A stretch of 44,931 nucleotides of DNA from Hungatella sp. (GCA_022792815.1 JAAWBS010000047.1:1-44931); one strand, 5' to 3'; shown: positions 8,653 to 17,022, counted from the stretch's first letter. Translations and numbers: made by a program. The notes: a model not told the origin generated them from the letters alone.

Positions 8653-9585
8653 ATGGGACGAAAAATGGGACTGTTGCTGCTTCTTCTGATGATGGCAGTA
8701 TCAGGAGGCTGCGGCAGAGAGAAGAAAGCTCCCGGGCCCTTGGAGGAGGGGACTTACCACATCTATTACCTCAACTCTTCCATGACAAAGCTGATGCCTC
8801 AGGAGTATACAGCCGATACACAGGAACAGGGGGCGCTGATCGAGGAGCTGATGACACAGTTTCTCAATGTGCCCAACGACGTGGACAGTCAGGTAGCCCT
8901 GTCAGACAAAGTAGGTTACCTGGGTTACCGTCAGGAAGATCAGGTGCTGTATCTGTATTTTGACGCAGGGTACGGCAGCAGGGTCAACATGAACGCGACC
9001 AGGGAGATCCTGTGCCGGGCGGCTCTGGCCAAGACCATGACTCAGATCGAGGGCATCGACTATATCAGCATCTATGTGGCGGATCAGCCCCTTTTGGACT
9101 CCTACGGCAATCCTGTGGGAGTCATGACAGGGTCGGATTTTATCGAGGGAATCAGCGACATCAACTCCTATGAGAAGAGTCAGCTGAAGCTGTTTTTCGC
9201 CGATGAGACCGGGGAGCGGCTGGTGGAGGAGAACCGGGAGGTGGTGCACAGCATCAACACATCCTTAGAGCGGCTGATCGTGGAGGAGCTGATCAAGGGA
9301 CCTGCGGTCACGGGGCACGGGAGGACCCTCCCGGCGGACACCAAGCTTCTCAATGTGTCTCTGAACGAGAACATCTGCTACATTAATTTTGATGCCAGTT
9401 TTTTAAATAATAACCTGGAGGTAAAAGAGTACATCCCGATTTACTCCATCGTCAATTCGCTGTCGGAGATTTCCACCGTGAGCAAGGTGCAGATCACCAT
9501 CAACGGCTCTCAGGACGTGATGTTTCGAGAGGCAGTGTCTCTCAACACCCAGTTTGAGAGGAACTTAGAGATCAGGGGAGAGTAG
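8653..9585 (+). CDS. GerMN-domain lipoprotein
   Basis: 310 residues beginning with a short lipoprotein signal peptide (MGRKMGLLLLLLMMAVSGGC; acylated Cys20, with a slightly unusual Ser at -3). Two GerMN (sporulation/spore germination) domains follow, at about residues 30-165 and 170-300; the second contains LERLIVEELIKGP and CYINFDASF, both typical of the family. Known members are GerM of Bacillus, which takes part in the spore engulfment complex, and LpqB of Actinobacteria, which modulates the MtrB kinase. Because this gene directly follows a sensor kinase, an LpqB-like role outside the membrane is a reasonable inference. A plain GerM-like sporulation role is the alternative. Confidence 0.88.
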   Translation: MGRKMGLLLLLLMMAVSGGCGREKKAPGPLEEGTYHIYYLNSSMTKLMPQEYTADTQEQGALIEELMTQFLNVPNDVDSQVALSDKVGYLGYRQEDQVLYLYFDAGYGSRVNMNATREILCRAALAKTMTQIEGIDYISIYVADQPLLDSYGNPVGVMTGSDFIEGISDINSYEKSQLKLFFADETGERLVEENREVVHSINTSLERLIVEELIKGPAVTGHGRTLPADTKLLNVSLNENICYINFDASFLNNNLEVKEYIPIYSIVNSLSEISTVSKVQITINGSQDVMFREAVSLNTQFERNLEIRGE

Positions 9586-9605
9586 GGGTTATAAAAACAA
9601 AACAG

Positions 9606-12002
9606 ATGAAACGACCACTGGAATATATGGCAGGAGGATTCGTACTTGGAGAGGTATTGGCTCTGCTGCCTGTGGTGTGGACGGCTGGGATTCTGGTCAT
9701 GGTACTGGCCGGGGTCTGTTGTCTGTGGAATAAAAACGGCAGAAGCCTGATATGGTGGCTTCTGCCTGTTTTTTGTGTCTTGGGTCTCGGCTTTGCCAGG
9801 GCTGACAGGCAGAAAGAGAATCGGTACCGGCAGACCATCGAGAGCCTGAACGGGAAACAGGCGGAGCTTAAGGGGACACTCCTGGGGATCCAGGAGGGAA
9901 GATACGGAGGTCTGACCCTGGAGATGAAGGCAGTGACCCTGGAGACAGAAGAAGGGGAGGTGCCTTTCGGCAGTGTGGTGGCCTATGTGGACCGGGAGGA
10001 CACGCCTCTGGCCATAGGGATGAGGCTGAGTCTTACCGGGGAGCTTAAGCCCTTTCGGAGGCCGGGGAATCCGGGAGAATTTGACGCCGGGGCCTACTAC
10101 CACGCCATGGGGATCCAGGCCGGATTCTACGGGGAAAAGGTCAAGATCGTGTCAGAGGATTGGTCCCCGTATCTGGAGGGGGTTCGGAGGCTTCGGTGCC
10201 ATGCCGCAGAAGTCTTAGAAAGGGTCTGTACCCCGGAGGACAGCGGGATTTTCCGTGCCATGGTGCTGGGGGAGAAGACGGAGCTTTCCGGTGAGATCAG
10301 GAAACTGTATCAGGCCGGCGGCATCTCCCATCTCCTGGCGGTCAGCGGTCTCCATATCTCCATGATCGGGCTGGGAGTCTTTGGTCTGTCGCGAAAGGCC
10401 GGTTTGGGTCCGGCAGGCGCCGGTCTGCTGGGAGGGGCGGTGACCGTCAGCTATGGGATCCTGGCAGGGGGCATCGGCATAGCATCCAGCGTGATGCGTG
10501 CGGTGGTCATGGCCCTTTTGCAGATGGGGGCAGGATATCTGGGGAGAACCTATGACATGCGGACCGCGGCAGCACTCAGTGGGCTTTGGCTGCTTATGTG
10601 TTCCCCTCAGCTGCTGTTTCAGGCGGGATTTCAGCTGTCCTTCGGAGCGGTATTGGCTTTGGGGATCGCAGAGCCGGTGGTGGAAGAGTGGATAAAGCCC
10701 CGGACGGTTCTGGGCAGGACTCTGACGGCGGGAGCCGTGATTCAGCTGGCCACATGTCCGGTGGTGGCGTACCACTATTTTGAATATCCGGTCTATGGGA
10801 TCCTTCTGAATCTGGCAGTCATCCCTCTCATGTCCTACGTGCTGATCTCCGGGATCCTGGCAGTGTTTTTGGGTTCCCTGTCCTTGAAGGCTGGGATGGC
10901 TGCGGCGGGAACGGGGCACTATGTACTGTGTTTCTACCGGTGGCTCTGCGAGAGGACCGGACAGATCCCGGGCTCCGTCCTCATAACGGGAAGGCCGGAG
11001 GGGTGGAAGACAGGTCTCTATGGTCTGGTGTGGGCGGTATTTCTCATCGCTGTGTCTGTCAGGACAGGGAGGGAGAAGAGGGCGCAAAAGTCCTGCAGAG
11101 GAAGGAGGGCAGTCTTTCTTTTCCTGGCTGCGGCCACTGCCGGGCTGCTCTTTTTCCGCCTGCCGTTAAGGGGGATGGAGACGACGTTTCTGGATGTGGG
11201 GCAGGGGGACGGGATCTGTATCCGGACAGGGCGGACGGTGATTCTGGTGGATGGGGGGAGCACGGACCGGAAGAATCTGGGGGAGTCGGTTCTGATCCCC
11301 TTTTTGAAGAGCAAGGGAATCGCCAGGGTGGACTATGCCGTCGTGAGCCACGGAGATCAGGACCATATATCAGGTCTGACGGAACTGCTGCAGGAGGCTG
11401 GGGGGATCCCGGTCTCCCATGTGGTGCTGCCGTGGCTGGGGCAGGGAGGAGAGGATGAGATCTACGGAAGGCTTGCGGCTCTGGCCGTGGATCACGGGGC
11501 AGACGTGTTTTGGATGGACCGGGGCGATGTGCTGCGGGCGGGGGAGATGAAGATCCGGTGTCTGTATGCCGGGGAGACCAAAAGAGCCGCGGATCGAAAC
11601 GAACATTCCCTTCTGCTCCATGTGGAATACGGCACGGCCGGGATCCTGCTGACAGGAGACATGAGTGAGGAGGGGGAAGAGGACTGGCTTTCACTGGGGG
11701 AGACTCCGGGGATTCAGGTGCTGAAGACGGCTCATCACGGTTCCGCCTACTCTACCGGGGAAGCCTTTTTGGATCGGGTGGCCCCGGAGGTGGCGGTGAT
11801 CTCCTGCGGTGAGGGCAACCGGTACGGCCATCCGGCAAAGGAGACTCTGGAGCGGATGGCAGACCGGGGAGTGAAGTGGCTTCAGACCAAGGATCAGGGC
11901 GCAGTGACGGTCAGGGTGCGAGACGGCCGGATGGAGGTGGAGACTTTTCTGGAGACCGGAGAGAGGAGGGCAGGCCAGGGAGGCCGGCTGTGGTCTCCCT
12001 AG
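9606..12002 (+). CDS. comEC: ComEC/Rec2 family DNA-uptake channel
   Basis: 798 residues with the full three-part architecture. An N-terminal hydrophobic region plus soluble DUF4131 (residues about 1-180) is followed by the polytopic Competence domain with AVSGLHISMIGLG (about 215-480), then a C-terminal metallo-beta-lactamase domain with DVGQGDG, VVSHGDQDHISGL, LTGDM and KTAHHGS. The family forms the inner-membrane channel that lets single-stranded DNA enter during transformation. The nuclease-like metal motif HXDXDH is intact. The start at 9606 has only a weak ribosome binding site; ATG 9628 is an alternative. No comEA/comEB partner is visible within the window. Its position before holA matches Bacillus gene order. 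Confidence 0.93.
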   Translation: MKRPLEYMAGGFVLGEVLALLPVVWTAGILVMVLAGVCCLWNKNGRSLIWWLLPVFCVLGLGFARADRQKENRYRQTIESLNGKQAELKGTLLGIQEGRYGGLTLEMKAVTLETEEGEVPFGSVVAYVDREDTPLAIGMRLSLTGELKPFRRPGNPGEFDAGAYYHAMGIQAGFYGEKVKIVSEDWSPYLEGVRRLRCHAAEVLERVCTPEDSGIFRAMVLGEKTELSGEIRKLYQAGGISHLLAVSGLHISMIGLGVFGLSRKAGLGPAGAGLLGGAVTVSYGILAGGIGIASSVMRAVVMALLQMGAGYLGRTYDMRTAAALSGLWLLMCSPQLLFQAGFQLSFGAVLALGIAEPVVEEWIKPRTVLGRTLTAGAVIQLATCPVVAYHYFEYPVYGILLNLAVIPLMSYVLISGILAVFLGSLSLKAGMAAAGTGHYVLCFYRWLCERTGQIPGSVLITGRPEGWKTGLYGLVWAVFLIAVSVRTGREKRAQKSCRGRRAVFLFLAAATAGLLFFRLPLRGMETTFLDVGQGDGICIRTGRTVILVDGGSTDRKNLGESVLIPFLKSKGIARVDYAVVSHGDQDHISGLTELLQEAGGIPVSHVVLPWLGQGGEDEIYGRLAALAVDHGADVFWMDRGDVLRAGEMKIRCLYAGETKRAADRNEHSLLLHVEYGTAGILLTGDMSEEGEEDWLSLGETPGIQVLKTAHHGSAYSTGEAFLDRVAPEVAVISCGEGNRYGHPAKETLERMADRGVKWLQTKDQGAVTVRVRDGRMEVETFLETGERRAGQGGRLWSP

Positions 12003-12066
12003 CGCCGGTTTGGTGACGCGTAACTGCCGGAAAGCAATGTCCGGACACACTCTGGTCCATCCGGGT

Positions 12067-12882
12067 TTACGGGGCAGCGGGATTGCGGACCAGCATCTGC
12101 AGTTCCGTCACATATTCCTCCTCCAGGTTGGTGTCGTGGGTGTCGATGCGGTAAAATTCCAGAGGGGGAGCGGCGGGCTCAAGGCCCAGGGCGCGGATGC
12201 CGTCGGTCAGAGTGCGAAGATGCTCTTCCAGGCGGTCATAGCCGCCTCGATAGAAGAGACCGGCATACTGTCCCTGGGGAAGATGGGCATCTTGGGGGCC
12301 GTCCTGGGGCGTGAGAAAGAATACACAGGAAAAATGATTGTAGATACCCTTTTGCAGGCTTCCCTCATCCACCATGGCGCCCATACACTGGGAACCGATG
12401 ACCTTGATGTAGTCCTGATGCCGTGTCTCCAGCTTTTTTAAGAGAAAATCGATCTCTTTTTCCAGGATTACATTCTCCTGGAGAAAGACATAGGGCCGCT
12501 GAGGCTGCCAGGAGAGGGTAATCTGCCCCTCAGAAACGAACCGGTATTGGGAAAGCCGGCGGCGGCGCTTTCGGGTCTCCTCCCTGGCTGCCAGAAGACC
12601 GGCCAGCTTTTCCTGAAACAGGCTCTCCTCCTGGTCCAGAAGAGACAGAGTCGCTTCCACGCTCCGATGTTCCAGGTAGTCCCTGATGTCTTCCGCAGCC
12701 ATGTCCAGCTCCAGCAGAGACCGGATCACATTCAGGGTACAGATATCCTGGATGGTGAACAGGCGGTACCCGCTGTCTGTCCGCAGAGGGTGGAGCAGAC
12801 CCTTTTCCTCATAGTAGCGCAGTGTGTCCGGGTGGAGATGAAAGAGGTCGGCGATTTCGCGGATTTTGTAAAAGTTTTTCAT
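12067..12882 (-). CDS. MerR-family multidrug-type regulator with GyrI-like ligand domain
   Basis: 271 residues. The N-terminal MerR winged helix (YKIREIADLFHLHPDTLRYY, EKGLLHPLRTDSGYRLF) is followed by a dimerisation coiled coil and a C-terminal GyrI/BmrR-like effector-binding domain of about 150 residues. That layout is typical of drug-responsive MerR proteins such as BmrR. The ATG at 12882 is chosen because GGAGG lies just upstream; a TTG four codons earlier would put the ribosome binding site inside the gene. It is divergent from a MATE efflux gene with one operator between them, so it most likely activates that pump when a toxic ligand binds. The lack of conserved cysteines argues against metal sensing. 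Confidence 0.92.
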   Translation of the reverse strand: MKNFYKIREIADLFHLHPDTLRYYEEKGLLHPLRTDSGYRLFTIQDICTLNVIRSLLELDMAAEDIRDYLEHRSVEATLSLLDQEESLFQEKLAGLLAAREETRKRRRRLSQYRFVSEGQITLSWQPQRPYVFLQENVILEKEIDFLLKKLETRHQDYIKVIGSQCMGAMVDEGSLQKGIYNHFSCVFFLTPQDGPQDAHLPQGQYAGLFYRGGYDRLEEHLRTLTDGIRALGLEPAAPPLEFYRIDTHDTNLEEEYVTELQMLVRNPAAP

Positions 12883-12900
12883 GATTTCCTCCAAAAGGGA

Positions 12901-12931
12901 TTGACTCTCGTATGATACGAGGGTTTATCAT
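12901..12931 (+). promoter_or_regulatory. MerR-type promoter and operator of the MATE gene
   Basis: TTGACT (12901-12906) and TATCAT (12926-12931) are separated by 19 bp rather than the usual 17. The spacer carries the perfect palindrome CTCGTAT-G-ATACGAG (12907-12921); counting two outer bases on each side the symmetric match is 9 of 10 per arm (12904-12924). A 19-bp spacer with the dyad between the boxes is the known signature of MerR activators, which untwist the DNA to align the boxes. It strongly supports drug-induced expression of the divergent pump. Confidence 0.88.
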
Positions 12932-12953
12932 AGACACAGGGAGGTCGGATCAC

Positions 12954-14288
12954 ATGAATCTGCGTAAAAAATTTTTGAAGTTTGTTCTGCCGTCCATTGC
13001 GTCCATGTGGGTGTTCTCGCTCTATACGATGGTGGATGGGATCTTTGTGGCCAGGGGAGTGGGGGAGTGTGCCATGGCGGCGGTAAATCTGTCCATGCCT
13101 TTCACGTCCCTGGTTTTTATGGTGGGGATTTTGCTGGCCACCGGCACCTCCACCATCATCTCCATCGCCCTCGGTCAGGGGAAACTCTCCCGTGCCAGGG
13201 ATTATTTTAATCAGAATCTGGCCGTGACTGTCATAGTCAGCCTGGTTCTGGCCGTGGCGGTGCTGCTGCACCTGGAGAAGGCGGCCTTATTTTTGGGGGC
13301 CACGGAGGATACCCTTGTGTATGTGAAAGAGTATGTGGGAACCATCGCCGTGTTTGCCGTGTTTTTTACGGTATCCTATAATCTGGAGGTCCAGGTAAAA
13401 GCCAACGGGGCACCTCAGATCAGCACGGTCGGCGTGTTCTCCTGCGCCGTGATGAATATAGTGCTGGATGCCGTGTTCGTGCTGGCATTCGGATGGGGCG
13501 TGTGGGGAGCCGCTCTGGCCACGGGGCTGGCTCAGGTCACATCGACCCTGGTGTTTCTCGTCTATTTTCTCACCCACAGAGAGCGGCTTAAGCTGGGAAG
13601 GTTTCGGTTTCGTCTGAAGGCCTACAGGCGCATCGTTCCTCTGGGGCTTTCCGAGGGGCTCAACGAGCTGTCCAACGGCTTGGTGATCTTTCTCTTCAAC
13701 CGGACGATCCTTCGGGTCATCGGGGAATCGGCGCTTCCCGCCTACACCATCATAAGCTATGTCAACACCCTGGTGCTCATGACCATGACAGGCACGGCTC
13801 AGGGGATGCAGCCTCTGGTGAGTTACCACTATGGGGCAGGGGAGAGGGGCAGCTGCCATCGCCTGTTAAAATACGGGCTGATCATGGTGAGTCTCGCCTC
13901 GGTTTTGTCCTTTGCACTGGGGGAGGCGGGAGCTCCGGTGATCGTAGCGGCCTTCCTTGAGAAGGACAGCGGGATTTTCGACTATTCCGTCCAGGCCCTG
14001 AGGATGTACGGCTGCTCCTTTCTCGTCGTAGGATTTAATGTGGTATCCGCCGGCTTCTTCACTGCCATGGAGCGGCCGATCCCCGCCTTTTCCATCTCTC
14101 TGGGCCGAAGCCTGGTGTTTCTGGCAGCCAGTCTTCTGGTGATGTCAGAGGTCTTTGGGGACAGGGGAATCTGGTTTTCCACCCTGGTCTCCGAGCTCTT
14201 GTGTCTGGCCCTCACCGCCGTCTGTGCCCTCCGGTATGTCTGCAGCCAGAGAAAATTTTGTACCTCTATCATACAAGATAATATCTGA
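12954..14288 (+). CDS. MATE family efflux transporter
   Basis: 444 residues forming about twelve hydrophobic helices in two pseudo-repeats, each with MatE features: LPSIASMWVFSLYTMVDGIF near the N-terminus and PLGLSEGLNELSNGLVIFLF at the start of the second half. MATE proteins expel cationic drugs or metabolites using Na+ or H+ gradients. The start is placed at ATG 12954 because GGGAGG precedes it by nine bases; an upstream in-frame ATG at 12912 lies within the operator and before the expected transcription start. Expression is probably controlled by the divergent MerR regulator. Drug range cannot be predicted. Confidence 0.93.
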   Translation: MNLRKKFLKFVLPSIASMWVFSLYTMVDGIFVARGVGECAMAAVNLSMPFTSLVFMVGILLATGTSTIISIALGQGKLSRARDYFNQNLAVTVIVSLVLAVAVLLHLEKAALFLGATEDTLVYVKEYVGTIAVFAVFFTVSYNLEVQVKANGAPQISTVGVFSCAVMNIVLDAVFVLAFGWGVWGAALATGLAQVTSTLVFLVYFLTHRERLKLGRFRFRLKAYRRIVPLGLSEGLNELSNGLVIFLFNRTILRVIGESALPAYTIISYVNTLVLMTMTGTAQGMQPLVSYHYGAGERGSCHRLLKYGLIMVSLASVLSFALGEAGAPVIVAAFLEKDSGIFDYSVQALRMYGCSFLVVGFNVVSAGFFTAMERPIPAFSISLGRSLVFLAASLLVMSEVFGDRGIWFSTLVSELLCLALTAVCALRYVCSQRKFCTSIIQDNI

Positions 14289-14301
14289 AGAAACAAGGGT
14301 C

Positions 14302-14330
14302 TTGAAAAACCTAAAAACCTTGAGTATAAT
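14302..14330 (+). promoter_or_regulatory. Promoter of the small membrane protein gene
   Basis: TTGAAA (14302-14307), a 17-bp spacer and a perfect TATAAT (14325-14330). It begins 14 nt after the MATE stop codon. Confidence 0.8.
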
Positions 14331-14385
14331 GGAAAGGAATAAAAAGGTGAGACAGGATTCAATGAGGGAGGACAGGTAAGGAGAG

Positions 14386-14778
14386 ATGAACACAGAGGGC
14401 GAGGCTATCATCAAAGGAGCAAAATATATCGTATTGGCGGCAGTGATCTTCGTGATCGCGGCGGCGCTTTCTTTTGTCCCGAGGAGAGGAGAAAACCATG
14501 ACACCTGGCAGGTGGAGGTGAAGGTTTTGGAGAAGGTGGTGGTAGAGATAGAAGAGGCGGAAGTCTATCTGCTGCGGACCGAGGACCGGGACGGGAATGA
14601 AGCCCTCTATGAGATCAACAAGAAGGCATTGAATGAACGGCTCAGCGAAGAGGATGTCTTCCAGGAGATCAAAGAAGAGAAACATTACAAATTTCGGGTG
14701 GCAGAGAAAGAGACCTATGGCAGTCATTATCCCACTGTCTGCGGGGCAGTCAGCCTGATCGATGGGTTCAGCCAGTAA
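14386..14778 (+). CDS. Small membrane-anchored protein of unknown function
   Basis: 130 residues. After a charged N-terminal segment there is one membrane helix (YIVLAAVIFVIAAALSFV, about residues 14-31), then about 95 charged residues, probably outside the cell, rich in Glu and Lys with short beta-like stretches. The start ATG 14386 follows AAGGAGAG. It has its own near-consensus promoter. I do not recognise the family and see no catalytic motif. Confidence 0.75.
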   Translation: MNTEGEAIIKGAKYIVLAAVIFVIAAALSFVPRRGENHDTWQVEVKVLEKVVVEIEEAEVYLLRTEDRDGNEALYEINKKALNERLSEEDVFQEIKEEKHYKFRVAEKETYGSHYPTVCGAVSLIDGFSQ

Positions 14779-14845
14779 AAGACAGAGTGAGGCCGGGTCA
14801 GGCCGAAAAAGAAGTCTGGAAAACATAACCAATGATAACTTTTGC

Positions 14846-14874
14846 TTGCAAACACAGGAGAAAACGGTTATATT
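14846..14874 (+). promoter_or_regulatory. Promoter of the duplicated-domain lipoprotein gene
   Basis: TTGCAA (14846-14851), 17 bp, TATATT (14869-14874); four and five matches to consensus. The ribosome binding site GGAGGA follows at 14901. Confidence 0.7.
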
Positions 14875-14914
14875 GTAAAGGCAATATTTCTATTTTTCAA
14901 GGAGGACATTGATT

Positions 14915-16045
14915 ATGAAAAAAAGACAGTTTATCGCACCTGCACTGGCAGTGGCTCTTGGCATCTCTGTGACAGCCTGCTCCGGCTCCGGTGACAGTGC
15001 CGCCCCAACCACAGAGGCTCAGACCACGGCGGCAGAGACCACCACAGCGGCAGCCACGGCGGAGGAGACCACCACAGCGGCAGAGACTACCACAGCGGCA
15101 GAGACCGAGGCCAAGGAGGAAGTCTCGGAAGGCACCATGGACCTGAGAATCGGACAGGTGGAAGGAGCGGCCCACGGAGACAAGTGCTTTACTGTGGCCA
15201 CAGCTGTCATCGACGGCAACGATACCGTCGTGGCGGCATTTATCGACGAATATCAGTTTTTGGATGACCAGCAGACCGGAGTTCCCAACAGCGACGCCTT
15301 TACCGCAGACGGGAGTGTGGCGGAGGGCAAGGTACTGGCTTCCAAGAGAGTCAACAACGCATATTATTCCGAAAATATGAAGAAGGCCGGTTCTACGGTG
15401 GAGATCGCCGCAAATTTTGACGAGATCCAGAAATTTGCGGCCGGCAAGACCATCGGGGAGCTGGAGGAGCTGGCAGGCAAGCCTGCCCAGGAAGTGATCG
15501 ACGCGGTGTCCGGCGCCACCCTGGCGGATACGGCAGGTTACCTCGCGGTGATCGCCGACGCGGCCAAGGCTGCCAAGGAGAACCAGGCGGTATCCTTCGA
15601 CGGAAACCCGGAGGACTTAACCCTGAACATGGTGGAGGCGGCTGCCCACGGAACCAAATGCTTTACGCTGGCAGCGGCGCTGACTGACGGCACCAATGTG
15701 GTTCTGTCCTATATTGACGAGTTCCAGTTCCTGGACAGCGAGCAGATCGGGGTTCCCAACAGCGCTTCCTTTACAGAGGGAGAGAGCGTCCTGGACGGCA
15801 AGGTTCTGGGATCCAAGAGAGTGAACAACGAGTACTACTCCCAGCTTATGCAGAAGGCAGGCTCCACGGTAGAGATCAGTGCCAACTTTGACGCAGTCTG
15901 TGAGTTTGCCAACGGCAAGACCGTGGCGGAGCTGAAAGAGCTGGCAGGTAAGCCGGCCGAGGAGGTCATCGATGCGGTGTCCGGCGCCACCCTGGCAGAT
16001 ACGGCAGGATATCTCGGAGCGATTGCGGCGGCGGCTGAGAGATAA
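14915..16045 (+). CDS. Lipoprotein with two tandem SGAT-motif domains
   Basis: 376 residues. The signal peptide ends in the lipobox VTAC (Cys22), followed by a Thr/Ala/Glu-rich linker (about 30-70) typical of Lachnospiraceae surface lipoproteins. Two tandem domains of about 140 residues follow, very similar to each other. Both contain HGxKCFT, IDExQFLD, GVPNS, SKRVNN, YYS, KAGSTVEI and, near the end, DAVSGATLADTAGYL. The SGAT motif recalls the flavin-attachment site of FMN_bind domains, where the Thr is modified; that link is an inference from motif shape. The ATG at 14915 has GGAGGA eight bases before it; a TTG at 14909 is too close. It is monocistronic with a strong terminator. Confidence 0.82.
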   Translation: MKKRQFIAPALAVALGISVTACSGSGDSAAPTTEAQTTAAETTTAAATAEETTTAAETTTAAETEAKEEVSEGTMDLRIGQVEGAAHGDKCFTVATAVIDGNDTVVAAFIDEYQFLDDQQTGVPNSDAFTADGSVAEGKVLASKRVNNAYYSENMKKAGSTVEIAANFDEIQKFAAGKTIGELEELAGKPAQEVIDAVSGATLADTAGYLAVIADAAKAAKENQAVSFDGNPEDLTLNMVEAAAHGTKCFTLAAALTDGTNVVLSYIDEFQFLDSEQIGVPNSASFTEGESVLDGKVLGSKRVNNEYYSQLMQKAGSTVEISANFDAVCEFANGKTVAELKELAGKPAEEVIDAVSGATLADTAGYLGAIAAAAER

Positions 16046-16061
16046 GACGGCAGGGCAAAAG

Positions 16062-16093
16062 GGCTTCACACAGGTTTTGTGTGGAGCCTTTTT
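16062..16093 (+). terminator. Terminator of the duplicated-domain lipoprotein gene
   Basis: GGCTTCACACA (16062-16072) pairs with TGTGTGGAGCC (16078-16088) with one G-U pair and a five-base loop, followed by TTTTTC. Confidence 0.92.
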
Positions 16094-16169
16094 CAGACAG
16101 AGGGTGTCAGTTTGGTCCAAAGCCGGGACGACAGCAAATGCCGGAAAGAAAGACAAAGGAGAAGGCACT

Positions 16170-16631
16170 GTGAGAGGGGAAAAATTCTGGATTATAGGGG
16201 AGTATCAGCTGATTCAGTGCACATGGGGGCTGGTTCAGACTCTTCTGGGACTTGTGGTGTTTCTGTGGTTTTGGCGCTCGCCTCATGAGATGTATCACGG
16301 AGCGGTTCACACCAGGTGGGAGCTGGACGGAGGGATCTCCCTGGGGCTGTTTATCTTTACGCCCAATCGGGATGAAGATTGGTGCAAAAGGATGGCGGTC
16401 CACGAATACGGACATACCTGGCAGTCTCTGATGCTGGGGCCCCTTTATCTGGCGGCGGTGGGGATTCCCTCCATCATTTGGGCCAGATTTCCGGTCTTTG
16501 TCAGAAGACGGAGAGAGAAGAACCTTCCCTATTCGGCCTTTTACACGGAGCGGTGGGCGGACGCGCTGGGAGACAAGATGGTGTCACAGGTCAGAGGCTT
16601 GAAGGAAGGCGGGAAAGATGGATATCTATAA
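16170..16631 (+). CDS. Small membrane protein with a zinc-protease-like HEXXH motif
   Basis: 153 residues with GTG start at 16170, supported by AAAGGAG ending eight bases upstream. An open frame reaches back to 15972 but would overlap the preceding gene and its terminator. A hydrophobic helix (WGLVQTLLGLVVFLWFW, about 19-35) is followed by HEYGH at residues 78-82, then a second hydrophobic segment (GPLYLAAVGIPSIIW, 90-104), an Arg-rich loop and FYTERWADALG (124-134). HEXXH binds zinc in metallopeptidases, and Glu127 or Asp131 could be the third ligand. The segment after HEXXH enters the membrane, as in some intramembrane or membrane-bound proteases. I know no characterised member. It overlaps the next gene by 14 bp, so they are co-translated. 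Confidence 0.75.
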   Translation: MRGEKFWIIGEYQLIQCTWGLVQTLLGLVVFLWFWRSPHEMYHGAVHTRWELDGGISLGLFIFTPNRDEDWCKRMAVHEYGHTWQSLMLGPLYLAAVGIPSIIWARFPVFVRRRREKNLPYSAFYTERWADALGDKMVSQVRGLKEGGKDGYL

Positions 16632-17022
16632 GAGAATCGGCATCGTGTGCCGACAGATTCCGGCGGGGCGAGTGGCGACCTACGGGCAGATCGCCCTCCT
16701 GTGCGGAAAGCCGAAGAATTCCAGACAGGTGGGATATGCGCTGAGGCAGGGCCTGGCAGGGGAGAACGTGCCTGCCTACCGGGTGGTGAACTCGGCCGGG
16801 GGTCTAAGCGGCGCAATCCATTTTGACACTTTTGACATGCAGAGGATGCTTCTGGAGGAGGATGGGGTCAGAGTGACGTGGACCGGAAAGGAATTTCGGG
16901 TGAATCTAAAGGAATACGGCTGGAAGAATACCATGGAAGACGCCCTGTATCTAAAGGGGCTGTTTGAGGAGGCAGAGGGACATGAAAGTACTGAGTCAGG
17001 ACATGAAAGAGGGAACCTATAA
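16618..17022 (+). CDS. Alkyltransferase-like (MGMT C-terminal fold) protein lacking the active cysteine
   Basis: 134 residues of the O6-alkylguanine-DNA alkyltransferase DNA-binding fold: CRQIPAGRVATYGQIALLCG, SRQVGYALR, and then VPAYRVVNSAGG. In true transferases this last motif is PCHRV; here the acceptor Cys is Ala53 and His is Tyr54. This places it with the alkyltransferase-like (ATL) proteins, which bind alkylated bases and hand them to nucleotide excision repair without removing the alkyl group. Known ATLs usually read PWHR, so PAYR is a variant. The last 20 residues overlap the start of holA by 41 bp. The start overlaps the upstream membrane protein gene, forming a compact three-gene run. 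Confidence 0.88.
   Translation: MDIYKRIGIVCRQIPAGRVATYGQIALLCGKPKNSRQVGYALRQGLAGENVPAYRVVNSAGGLSGAIHFDTFDMQRMLLEEDGVRVTWTGKEFRVNLKEYGWKNTMEDALYLKGLFEEAEGHESTESGHERGNL

Noticed and set aside
15972..16169. Upstream extension of the HEXXH membrane protein
   Set aside because: It would overlap the previous gene and read through a strong terminator, and its residues are unlike a protein domain; the GTG at 16170 has a proper ribosome binding site.
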